Origin: JBGSYJ01 sp041748075
GTDB taxonomy: Bacteria; Acidobacteriota; Thermoanaerobaculia; Gp7-AA8
DNA: 5,138 nt
Direction of reading: 5' to 3'
NCBI GenBank assembly: GCA_041748075.1
Contig: JBGTDX010000057.1
Span: 1 to 5,138, forward strand
Shown piece after piece: positions 1-5,138 of this stretch; position 1 is the stretch's first letter, and each line of letters opens with the position of its first letter. The notes beneath the pieces are model-generated. The model was not told where the DNA came from, made no database searches, and was given only the letters and a program-made list of their open reading frames with translations. The translations under genes and the position numbers were made by a program.

Positions 1-78
1 CATCTTCATCGCCCGCGTGATCTGCTGAGTATTCTTGACGCTGCGTATGCGGCGCCGTATGTCGATCGTGTTAGCCAT
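1..78 (-). CDS. atpG: F1Fo ATP synthase gamma subunit, N-terminal fragment (cut by window edge)
   Basis: Only the first 26 codons are present, and the gene continues off the left edge. The peptide starts MANTIDIRRRIRSVKNTQQ and ends ITRAMKM. This is the conserved N-terminal helix of the gamma subunit; the E. coli equivalent has the pattern IRxxIxSVxNTQKITKAMxM. Gamma is the central shaft that couples rotation of the c-ring to the catalytic changes in the alpha3beta3 head, at the cytoplasmic face of the inner membrane. The ATG lies 6 bases beyond the atpA stop codon, so it is the next gene of the same operon and probably translationally coupled to alpha. The family identity is firm despite the short fragment because both the motif and the position after alpha agree. 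Nothing can be said about the rest of the protein. Confidence 0.93.
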   Translation of the reverse strand, partial: MANTIDIRRRIRSVKNTQQITRAMKM

Positions 79-86
79 TCACCCTC
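79..86 (-). promoter_or_regulatory. Ribosome binding site of atpG, overlapping the atpA stop codon
   Basis: On the minus strand the junction reads TGAGGGTGAATG. The atpA stop codon TGA supplies the first bases of a GAGG Shine-Dalgarno core, which sits 4 bases before the atpG ATG. Termination of alpha would leave the ribosome directly over the gamma start site, which suggests coupled translation. The spacing is short for a Shine-Dalgarno site but usable. Coupling is inferred from the layout only. Confidence 0.55.
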
Positions 87-1626
87 AAGCCGCGGCTGCC
101 GCGGAAGGATTGTCCCGGAGGAACGTCTCTTTGAACTCTGCGATGGCAGCCTTCAGATCTCCTGTGAGCTGATCATCGAACTTCGAGGCGGCAGCAACCT
201 GCTCGACCAGTCCCGGCTTCTCTTCTTTCAGCCATGCGTGCAGAGCGGTCTCGAATGGACGCACTGACTCCACCGCGAGGTTGTCGAGCATGCCCTGAGT
301 GCCGGCGAACACCGATGCGACCTGAAGGCCGATCGGCAGCGGGGCGTACTGCGGTTGCTTGAGAATCTCGACGAGCCGCTTGCCGCGATTGAGCTGTGCC
401 TGAGTCGCCTTGTCGAGATCCGATCCGAACTGTGCGAAGGCGGCGAGCTCGCGGTACTGCGCGAGATCGAGACGAAGCGTTCCGGAGACCGAGCGCATGG
501 CGCGGATCTGCGCGGCGCCGCCGACGCGGGAAACCGAAAGTCCGACGTTGACGGCCGGACGGACGCCGGAGTGAAACAGATCGGTCTCGAGATAGATCTG
601 GCCATCAGTGATCGAGATGACATTCGTCGGAATGTACGCGGAGACGTCGCCCGCCTGTGTCTCGATAATGGGCAGCGCCGTGAGCGACCCTCCACCTTCT
701 TTATCGCTGAGTTTCGCAGCGCGCTCCAGGAGACGGGAGTGAAGATAGAAAACGTCTCCGGGGTAGGCTTCGCGGCCGGGCGGCCTGCGGAGCAGCAGCG
801 AGATCTCGCGGTAGGCCTGCGCCTGCTTCGACAGATCGTCGTAAATGCACAGCGCGTGTCCGCCCGTGTACATGAAGTACTCGCCCATCGCGCAACCGGC
901 GTAGGGAGCGAGGAACTGCAGCGGCGCAGGATCGGACGCCGAGGCGGAGACCACGATTGTGTGATCCATCGCCCCGAAGTCTTCGAGCGTCTTGACGATC
1001 TGCGCGACGGTCGACTTCTTCTGACCGATCGCGACGTAGATGCAGATCACGCCCGTGCCATTCTGGTTGATGATCGTATCGACAGCGACCGCGGTCTTCC
1101 CCGTCTGCCGGTCCCCGATGATCAGCTCGCGCTGTCCCCGGCCGATCGGAATCATCGAGTCGATCGCCTTGAGCCCCGTCTGCAACGGCTCTTTGACCGA
1201 TTTCCGGTCGATGACGCCCGGCGCGATTCGCTCGATCGGATACATCTCCGTCGCAGCGATCGGGCCCTTGCCATCGATCGGCTGGCCCAGCGGATTGACG
1301 ACTCTACCGATCAGCGCCGGCCCGACGGGCACCGAGATGATCTTCCCGGTGCGCCGAACCTGCGCGCCCTCGGAGATAGAATGGTACTCGCCCAGAAGAA
1401 CCGCGCCGACGTTGTCTTCTTCGAGGTTCAGCGCAAGTCCCGAAACGCCGTGAGGCAGCTCCAGCAGCTCGCCCGCCATGACCCGGTTGAGACCGTAGAT
1501 TCTCGCGATTCCGTCTCCCACCGAGATGACCGTTCCCACCTCGGCGACATCGACTCCGCGGTCGATCCCTGTTATCTGTTGACGAATAATCTCGGTGATT
1601 TCTTCTGCTTTTAAATCAACCGCCAT
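85..1626 (-). CDS. atpA: F1Fo ATP synthase alpha subunit
   Basis: This gene encodes the non-catalytic nucleotide-binding subunit of the alpha3beta3 F1 head. It is 513 aa, the same length as the E. coli protein, and looks complete. The N-terminal helix (about residues 3-18) contacts delta. A beta-barrel domain follows to about residue 95, then the nucleotide-binding domain, then a helical C-terminal domain from about residue 380. Visible motifs are Walker A GDRQTGKT at 171-178, a Walker B-type strand ALCIYDD at 258-264, and the alpha/beta signature PAVNVGLSVS at 357-366. R367 in SRVGG matches the arginine that reaches into the catalytic site of the neighbouring beta subunit. The ATG is preceded by a good AGGAG site. 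The gene lies 30 bases after atpH and 6 bases before atpG. The protein ends in an alanine run. No broken or missing key residue is seen. Confidence 0.99.
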   Translation of the reverse strand: MAVDLKAEEITEIIRQQITGIDRGVDVAEVGTVISVGDGIARIYGLNRVMAGELLELPHGVSGLALNLEEDNVGAVLLGEYHSISEGAQVRRTGKIISVPVGPALIGRVVNPLGQPIDGKGPIAATEMYPIERIAPGVIDRKSVKEPLQTGLKAIDSMIPIGRGQRELIIGDRQTGKTAVAVDTIINQNGTGVICIYVAIGQKKSTVAQIVKTLEDFGAMDHTIVVSASASDPAPLQFLAPYAGCAMGEYFMYTGGHALCIYDDLSKQAQAYREISLLLRRPPGREAYPGDVFYLHSRLLERAAKLSDKEGGGSLTALPIIETQAGDVSAYIPTNVISITDGQIYLETDLFHSGVRPAVNVGLSVSRVGGAAQIRAMRSVSGTLRLDLAQYRELAAFAQFGSDLDKATQAQLNRGKRLVEILKQPQYAPLPIGLQVASVFAGTQGMLDNLAVESVRPFETALHAWLKEEKPGLVEQVAAASKFDDQLTGDLKAAIAEFKETFLRDNPSAAAAA

Positions 1627-1631
1627 GTGAT

Positions 1632-1636
1632 CTCCT
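1632..1636 (-). promoter_or_regulatory. Shine-Dalgarno site of atpA
   Basis: The minus-strand sequence before the atpA start reads AGGAGATCACATG, placing AGGAG 5 bases before the ATG. It is the clearest Shine-Dalgarno match in the operon. It sits in the 30-base gap after atpH, so alpha, needed in three copies per complex, has its own strong initiation site rather than depending on a stop/start overlap. The link to subunit stoichiometry is inference. Confidence 0.7.
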
Positions 1637-1656
1637 GATTGATTCCTGAAAAAGAC

Positions 1657-2190
1657 TTATGTTAATGATGCTTTGAATTTATTGATCTGCCCGCTCACCG
1701 AGGCGTCATAGACCTCGCTCTCGACTTGGGCGATGAACCCGCCCAGCAGCGAGGCATCCGTCGACAACCGCAGCTCGATTTTCCGGCCGAACCGTTTCTC
1801 GAGCGAAGCCTGTAGCGTCGCCTGTTCATCGGGCGCCAGCGTATGTGCCGTGCGGACCTCGGCCACCGAAACGCCGAGAGCCTGATTGATCAGACCCCTC
1901 CACGCCTCGATGATCGAGTGAAGGTCATTGATGCGGTGATTCCGAACGAGCACCTCGATGATGCGCTTCGACAGATCGGACAGGCCGAGCCGCTCGGACA
2001 TCGTACGCGTTACGCGAATCCGCGTTTCCGCGTCGAACCCCGGATTGCGGAACAGCTCTTCCAGATCGGCCGACGATGCGCGAGCGCGTTCAAACTGGAC
2101 GAGCTCCCCGAGCGTGCGAAGCGCCAGGGCCGGATCCGGCTGGATCTCCATGAGCGCCTTCGCGTAGGGACGGGCGAACTTTCTGATCAT
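1657..2190 (-). CDS. atpH: F1Fo ATP synthase delta subunit (OSCP-type)
   Basis: The delta subunit links the top of the alpha3beta3 head to the C-terminal ends of the b/b' stalk, so it is part of the stator. The product is 177 aa, the usual size for bacterial delta. The N-terminal helical domain (about 1-105) begins with the typical IRKFARPYAKAL pattern. The C-terminal domain carries the family signature around residues 140-170, with ASLLGGFIAQV at 146-156 and a terminal pattern like DxSVxxQI. The ATG overlaps the atpF stop codon in an ATGA arrangement, and a partial Shine-Dalgarno (AGGTG) lies inside the end of atpF, so coupled translation is likely. The position between b and alpha is the usual one. 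The protein is complete, and no anomalies are seen. Confidence 0.97.
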   Translation of the reverse strand: MIRKFARPYAKALMEIQPDPALALRTLGELVQFERARASSADLEELFRNPGFDAETRIRVTRTMSERLGLSDLSKRIIEVLVRNHRINDLHSIIEAWRGLINQALGVSVAEVRTAHTLAPDEQATLQASLEKRFGRKIELRLSTDASLLGGFIAQVESEVYDASVSGQINKFKASLT

Positions 2191-2828
2191 GACCGCACCT
2201 GCCCGATCTGCTCGACGCTCTCAGCGAAGAGTCGGCGGCGATCCGAATCGGTAAGCGACTGCTCGAGGATCGAGCGGGCGCGGTCAGCTGCAAGCTCGCC
2301 CGCGTAATCGGTGAGTTCCTTCCGCGCGACCTTGAGGCGGGCATCGACTTCATTTCTGGCCGTGACGAGAATCTTCGCCGCTTCCGCCTCCCCCGCTGCG
2401 ATCAGCTCGCGCTTCTGGCGGTCTCCCTCTTCCTGGGCGCGCTCGAGAATTGCTGCGACTTCGCGCTCGAGCTGCTCGAGGCGTTTCTCCATGTCGGCTG
2501 CAAAGTTTCCGGCCTTCTCCCGGCGCGTCTTCGCCTCGGCCAGCCGGGTCCGGATGCCTTCCCGTCTTTCGTTGAAGGCCCGCTTCGCCGGACCTGCGAT
2601 CAGATAGGAAAGGAGTCCGAAAAACAGCACCATGTTGATGAACTTCAGAATGTTCTCCGAAATCCCGAAGTAAGTCCGCGGCGCATGCGATTCGTCCTCA
2701 TGCACCGTTTCATGCGTTTCGGCCGCCGCTCCACGAGCCATCGAAGCTCCGGAGTCCGCCGCGGAAGAATCTCCCGCCACGAGCGAAACGAAAAGAACGG
2801 CTGCAGCAATCAGAAGAAGTCGCTTCAT
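2187..2828 (-). CDS. atpF: F1Fo ATP synthase b subunit with N-terminal signal-peptide-like segment
   Basis: This 213-aa protein is longer than the roughly 155-170 aa of classical b. It forms half of the peripheral stalk, which anchors F1 to the membrane and resists torque. Residues 1-24 look like a signal peptide: KR, a hydrophobic run LLLIAAAVLFVSLVAG, then SSA-A as a possible cleavage site. Residues 25-55 form a polar stretch rich in His and acidic residues (ETHETVHEDESHAP). The b-type membrane helix lies at about 58-78 (ILKFINMVLFFGLLSYLIAGP), followed by a long charged coiled coil at about 84-185 and a C-terminal delta-binding part. The start has a good AGGA-type site and overlaps the b' stop by 4 bases. 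A similar N-terminal extension is known to me in b subunits of Geobacter-like and acidobacterial genomes. Whether it is cleaved or kept as a second membrane segment cannot be told here. Confidence 0.93.
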   Translation of the reverse strand: MKRLLLIAAAVLFVSLVAGDSSAADSGASMARGAAAETHETVHEDESHAPRTYFGISENILKFINMVLFFGLLSYLIAGPAKRAFNERREGIRTRLAEAKTRREKAGNFAADMEKRLEQLEREVAAILERAQEEGDRQKRELIAAGEAEAAKILVTARNEVDARLKVARKELTDYAGELAADRARSILEQSLTDSDRRRLFAESVEQIGQVRS

Positions 2829-3262
2829 GCGATCTTCCTTCCGAGAATCTTCTCCGCCGCCAGGCGGGCGAGTTGCTCCGATTCACGCACGATCTTCGCC
2901 CTCGCTTCCTCGACGTCTCCACGGAGCGACGCGTCGGCCTCGTTCACGATGTTCTCGGCCTCACCCCGCGTTCGCTCGATCACCTGATTCCGGTGAGCCA
3001 TCGCGTCGGCTCGGAACTGCTCCCGGCGACTCGAAGCTTCTTTCCGCGCCTGATGGAGCTGTTCTTCGATTCGGGCCGTCGCATCATTGAAACGGGTGAG
3101 CGACTCTTCGTAGAGGACGTCGGCGCTGCGGATCTCCGTCTCCCGCGCCACGAGAACGCCATTGATCGGCTTGACGAGGAATCGGCGTACGACCCAGTAA
3201 TTGGCCACAAAGATGGCCATGATCATCAGTAGTGAGTAATCGGGCGTGAGGTTGATCTGCAT
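2825..3262 (-). CDS. atpF': F1Fo ATP synthase b' (second b-type) subunit
   Basis: This 145-aa protein has the b-family layout: a short N-terminus (MQINLTPDYS), one membrane helix at about residues 9-30 (LLMIMAIFVANYWVVRRFLV), the KPI turn, and a long charged coiled coil from about 38 to 140. It should pair with the b subunit encoded just downstream to form a heterodimeric stalk, as in phototrophs, chloroplasts and several other bacterial groups. In other annotations the gene is called atpX, atpF2 or simply atpF. It is the first gene of the operon seen here. An in-frame TGA lies two codons before the ATG, so translation cannot begin further upstream. Met13 and Met15 are possible later starts but would remove part of the membrane helix. 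No good Shine-Dalgarno precedes the ATG, unlike the downstream genes, so initiation may be weak or depend on other features of the leader. Confidence 0.92.
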   Translation of the reverse strand: MQINLTPDYSLLMIMAIFVANYWVVRRFLVKPINGVLVARETEIRSADVLYEESLTRFNDATARIEEQLHQARKEASSRREQFRADAMAHRNQVIERTRGEAENIVNEADASLRGDVEEARAKIVRESEQLARLAAEKILGRKIA

Positions 3263-3316
3263 AGGTCAGGGTTTCTCGATCGGACGATTCGTGCGCGCCG
3301 GTCCGCTGGAAGTGTG

Positions 3317-3322
3317 ATTCTA
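3317..3322 (-). promoter_or_regulatory. Candidate -10 element for the atp operon
   Basis: The minus strand reads TAGAAT here, one base from the TATAAT consensus, about 55 bases before the b' start codon. No clear -35 hexamer lies 16-18 bases upstream. The best TTGAC-like match (TTGACT at 3365-3370) is 42 bases away, too distant for a sigma70 promoter. The call rests on one hexamer and position alone. Confidence 0.22.
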
Positions 3323-3493
3323 CCCCGGCTCTGACGGCGCATGACGATCGCCGCGAATCAAAGAAGTCAACTCCGGTAAATGGATGAAAACAGAGAAATC
3401 ACGGGACTGGAGAGCGTTCCCGAAGCCGCCGCTGTATAGCACAGCATGGAGCCTCGAATCAACCGAGCCAGAGCGCGAAGAAGGAACGAACCC

Positions 3494-3505
3494 GTCATCC
3501 TGAGC
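3494..3505 (+). repeat. Shortened third copy of the dispersed repeat motif
   Basis: The 12 bases GTCATCCTGAGC match the start of the left arm of the nearby inverted repeat exactly. The next bases are AATCT instead of GAAGCGAAGGAT, as though the middle of the unit had been deleted. It lies about 45 bases before the intact left arm, in the same orientation. A 12-base match so close to two full copies is unlikely to be chance, though its history is inferred. Confidence 0.5.
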
Positions 3506-3545
3506 AATCTAACTGCCCGTGGCGCCGGTGGGGGTGATGAATCAG

Positions 3546-3635
3546 GGTGTCATCCTGAGCGAAGCGAAGGATCCCCGGAAGACAGTCATTAGCGCATCGA
3601 GGAAGGGGATCCTTCGCTTCGCTCAGGATGACACC
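3546..3635. repeat. Perfect 31-bp inverted repeat, REP/BIME-like dispersed element
   Basis: The left arm (3546-3576) and right arm (3605-3635) are exact reverse complements over 31 bases, separated by a 28-base spacer. The arm contains GTCATCCTGAGCGAAGCGAA. Each arm is itself a small imperfect palindrome: ATCCT and AGGAT (3552-3556 and 3568-3572 in the left arm) flank an 11-base loop with a tandem GCGAA. The element can therefore fold as one long hairpin or as two small ones, like paired REP units. From memory, this motif recurs in many acidobacterial and other environmental genomes; I cannot verify that here. It sits between divergent genes and has no T-tract, so it is not placed to be a normal terminator for either one. 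Possible roles are a non-autonomous mobile repeat, an mRNA-stability hairpin in a leader, or a protein-binding site. Confidence 0.85.
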
Positions 3636-3707
3636 AGCTCTGCCCCAACTCTCGTTCAGCGTAATAAATGACAGGATCCCGTCGTTGAATCGTGAGCTCC
3701 CCCAGAT

Positions 3708-4262
3708 ATGTCAAACGGATACAGAAAAATTCTCGACCGGGCTGATGCGTACTTTGATCAAGTAGTCGCCGCCCAGCCCTCCGCCCTCGCCTGCCGCCTC
3801 GGCTGCTCGCTCTGCTGCCATGGTCTTTTCGAGATCGGCGCAGCAGACGTCGTGATCATCGCCGAGGGCCTGGATCGACTCCCGCCCGACCGACGGGCCG
3901 CGATCGTCGGGCGGGCGGCTGAGATCTTCGAGGATTCCGGTCACCCCGCTCTTCGAGATGCATCGCCGGAGGATAAAGAGGCATTCTTCGAGCGAACCTC
4001 CGCGATTCCCTGTCCGGCGCTCGACGAATCGGGAGCCTGCATGATCTACGACTTCCGACCTCTGGTTTGTCGCACTTTCGGGCTGCCAATCCGGAACGGA
4101 GCGGAGTATATGGGACAGGAATGCGAGCTCAACTTCACCGAGGCCTCCGTCGCGGACAAAGAGAATGCCGCGTGGGACCTCCAGTGGGAAGACGAGGTTG
4201 GACCCGAGGATGAATATACAGTTCCCGAGGCGATCCTCCTCGCCGAGCGCCTCAGAGGATAA
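3708..4262 (+). CDS. YkgJ-family cysteine-cluster protein (putative metal-binding)
   Basis: This 184-aa soluble protein shows the CxxCxxCC-type cysteine cluster domain (YkgJ/UPF0153 family, described as a putative zinc- or iron-chelating domain). Cys29, 33, 36 and 37 form CRLGCSLCC. A second set follows: Cys102 in PCP, Cys111 in GACMIYDFRP, Cys121 in VCRTFG, and Cys139 in GQEC. The pattern CxIYxxRPxxCRxF is the family hallmark. The eight cysteines suggest metal or Fe-S binding, but the molecular role is not established for most members. The C-terminal 45 residues are acidic. No signal peptide or membrane segment is seen. The ATG is the first possible start after an in-frame stop (TGA at 3693-3695), and only a poor Shine-Dalgarno precedes it. 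A lipoprotein gene follows after 44 bases in the same direction, and the atp operon lies divergently upstream. The family call is secure and the function is open. Confidence 0.9.
   Translation: MSNGYRKILDRADAYFDQVVAAQPSALACRLGCSLCCHGLFEIGAADVVIIAEGLDRLPPDRRAAIVGRAAEIFEDSGHPALRDASPEDKEAFFERTSAIPCPALDESGACMIYDFRPLVCRTFGLPIRNGAEYMGQECELNFTEASVADKENAAWDLQWEDEVGPEDEYTVPEAILLAERLRG
3881..3915 (+). repeat. GC-rich perfect 10-bp inverted repeat inside the YkgJ-family gene
   Basis: CCCGCCCGAC (3881-3890) and GTCGGGCGGG (3906-3915) are exact reverse complements around a 15-base loop. They could form a strong hairpin in the mRNA over about codons 58-70 (PPDRRAAIVGRA). In a GC-rich coding region this may be a by-product of Pro, Asp, Arg and Gly codon use, so a function is uncertain. 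Confidence 0.5.
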
Positions 4263-4306
4263 GATCAGAACGCCCGCGGTTTGGTTAACGGGCTCGTCAG
4301 TATCCA

Positions 4307-5138
4307 ATGAATACGGTGTCTACAGAATTCAGACTACTCGTCGTGGTACTTGCGACGCTCTGCACGAGTGGATGCGGGGAGTCTCAGAGGGAGAAGAAAG
4401 CCGCACTCGAGCGCGCTCTCGCCGAGGTCGAAGGGGAGCAGACGCCGGGAACCGGGCAATCCGCCGACGTCGCAGCTACATCGACCCGACTCATTACGAC
4501 CGGTCCAGTTCCACCATCGCCGGAGGTTGCTGCCTGGTCCGACGCGATCGGTCGCAGGATTGAGCGAACCTACACGAAGAGTCGCCAGGCGATCGGTCCT
4601 GAGCTCCTTCGCATGCGGAACGATCCACGCGCGAAAGGGGAGATGCTGCTCGTTCAGATGCGGTGGTGCGACGAGGGAGATCTCGTCGCCTGCCTCCAGG
4701 CCGCCCACGTGCTGCTCCACAACGAGTGCCTGTTCGACCGTGCACGCGAGCTTTACGGGAAGGCAGATGCTCTAGCAGTGCAGCTTCCGGCCGAGGCGCT
4801 TGCGCGGACAAACGTCAACGGCAGAGCGATCGGTCACGATCTTCGGCAGGGTCTGCAGCTGAGCAGCCGCCAGAACCGGGACGACCCTCAGGTGCAGGGG
4901 ATAGAAGCGCGCTGCGGGACGGCCTCGGAGAGAGACCGATCTCTGTGGGACGAGCTGTTTGCGCGGAAGGGCCTGGATTCCGGCGTCAGTCCGACCACTC
5001 CGCAGGAACGACTCGTTCTGTCAGCCGTGAGAAAGAGAATGCTGCTGGAAGCACGAGACGAGATCGCTGCCCTCCAACAGCTGGACCGGGCCACCGCGCA
5101 GATGCTCGCGGATCGCCTCGCGCGGGCCGCTGGCGCCA
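4307..5138 (+). CDS. Putative lipoprotein of unknown function, C-terminus cut by window edge
   Basis: The frame is open from the ATG to the right edge, giving 277 codons with no stop, and the gene continues outside. An in-frame TAA at 4286-4288 makes this ATG the first possible start; the Shine-Dalgarno is weak. Residues 9-22 form a short signal peptide (RLLVVVLATLCTSG) ending in a lipobox-like TSGC with Cys23 as the lipidated residue. The product is therefore expected in the periplasm or at the outer membrane, anchored by lipid. A Glu/Lys-rich segment (24-45) and a low-complexity Pro/Thr linker (46-72) precede a mostly helical domain. Residues about 119-155 (RWCDEGDLVAC, then FDRARELYGKA) resemble one degenerate Sel1/TPR-like repeat. 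Mature cysteines at 121, 129, 141 and 203 could form disulfides. I do not recognise the family. The 44-base gap after the YkgJ-family gene suggests one transcript. Confidence 0.75.
   Translation, partial: MNTVSTEFRLLVVVLATLCTSGCGESQREKKAALERALAEVEGEQTPGTGQSADVAATSTRLITTGPVPPSPEVAAWSDAIGRRIERTYTKSRQAIGPELLRMRNDPRAKGEMLLVQMRWCDEGDLVACLQAAHVLLHNECLFDRARELYGKADALAVQLPAEALARTNVNGRAIGHDLRQGLQLSSRQNRDDPQVQGIEARCGTASERDRSLWDELFARKGLDSGVSPTTPQERLVLSAVRKRMLLEARDEIAALQQLDRATAQMLADRLARAAGA

Larger units (their letters stand above)
3263..3707. other. Divergent intergenic region between the atp operon and the YkgJ-family gene
   Basis: This 445-base stretch separates genes transcribed away from each other, so it should hold promoters for both sides. 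I see no convincing gene in it. It contains a weak -10-like hexamer for the atp operon, an isolated TTGACT (3365-3370, minus strand) too far from that hexamer to pair with it, the 31-bp inverted repeat, and a shortened third copy of the repeat motif. On the plus strand, TAATAA at 3662-3667 could be a -10 for the YkgJ gene, but no -35 supports it. No tRNA-like or riboswitch-like fold was recognised. Confidence 0.75.

Noticed and set aside
355..1614. Long open frame on the plus strand opposite atpA (419 codons)
   Set aside because: It lies wholly antisense to a full, motif-complete atpA. Its translation is Arg/Asp-rich without recognisable motifs, which is typical of a mirror frame in GC-rich DNA.
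3226..3342. Small Arg-rich upstream frame (38 codons, minus strand) overlapping the b' start
   Set aside because: It has no Shine-Dalgarno site, and the candidate -10 lies downstream of its start, so it may not even be transcribed. Its composition matches chance frames.
3380..3439. A 19-codon plus-strand frame starting MDENREITG in the intergenic region
   Set aside because: It is too short, has no ribosome binding site, and has no following gene within a plausible leader arrangement.
3546..3635. CRISPR array or rho-independent terminator as an explanation of the intergenic repeat
   Set aside because: There is a single inverted pair rather than regularly spaced direct repeats. There is also no T-tract, and no gene end is adjacent on either side.
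4271..4296. Possible terminator after the YkgJ-family gene (GCCCG / CGGGC with a 12-base loop)
   Set aside because: The stem is only 5 bp and no T-run follows, so it is not a credible intrinsic terminator. Read-through into the lipoprotein gene is more likely.
3711..4307. Open frame on the minus strand opposite the YkgJ-family gene (198 codons)
   Set aside because: The plus-strand frame carries the full family cysteine pattern. The opposite frame shows no domain and depends on the same codon bias.
4334..4811. Several open frames on both strands over the right-hand region (for example minus 4334-4720, plus 4350-4775)
   Set aside because: The plus frame from 4307 stays open for 277 codons to the edge, starts with a signal peptide and lipobox, and has balanced composition. 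The alternatives are Arg/Ser-rich and motif-free.
4544..4835. Three in-frame copies of GCGATCGGTC in the lipoprotein gene (4544, 4589, 4826), each encoding Ala-Ile-Gly
   Set aside because: GATCG-containing words are frequent throughout this window, including the atp genes. The flanking residues differ between copies, so composition and codon bias explain it better than a protein repeat.

Overview
The window appears to come from a GC-rich, Gram-negative-type bacterium. The ATP synthase block encodes two different b-type stator subunits (b' then b), and the second carries an N-terminal signal-peptide-like segment. The gene order is b'-b-delta-alpha-gamma, with no a or c subunit gene immediately upstream. 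From general knowledge, this arrangement occurs in Acidobacteriota and in Desulfuromonadia-like lineages. The intergenic repeat built on GTCATCCTGAGCGAAG is, from memory, common in acidobacterial and other uncultured soil or sediment genomes. An uncultured acidobacterial-type lineage is therefore my best guess, but the window does not prove it.

Positions 1-3262 (minus strand) hold a compact F1Fo ATP synthase operon. Transcription runs from right to left: b' (2825-3262), atpF (2187-2828), atpH (1657-2190), atpA (85-1626) and the first 26 codons of atpG (1-78). The junctions b'/b and b/delta overlap by 4 bases (ATGA), delta and alpha are 30 bases apart, and alpha and gamma are 6 bases apart. 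This packing suggests translational coupling of the peripheral stalk (b', b, delta) with the F1 head and shaft. Beta and epsilon presumably follow outside the window on the left. The ring and stator-channel genes (atpE, atpB) must lie elsewhere, because the operon begins at b'.

Positions 3263-3707 form a divergent intergenic region. It holds a weak candidate promoter for the atp operon, a perfect 31-bp inverted repeat with a 28-base spacer (a dispersed-repeat or REP/BIME-like element), and a shortened third copy of the same motif.

Positions 3708-5138 (plus strand) hold two genes 44 bases apart. The first encodes a YkgJ-family cysteine-cluster protein (probable metal-binding domain). The second encodes a secreted lipoprotein of unknown function, cut by the right edge, with one degenerate Sel1/TPR-like stretch. 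They are likely co-transcribed, but nothing shown links them functionally to ATP synthase.

I see no strong evidence for a new biological system here. The most interesting items are the inverted-repeat element between the divergent genes, the signal-peptide-bearing b subunit, and the unassigned cysteine-cluster/lipoprotein pair.
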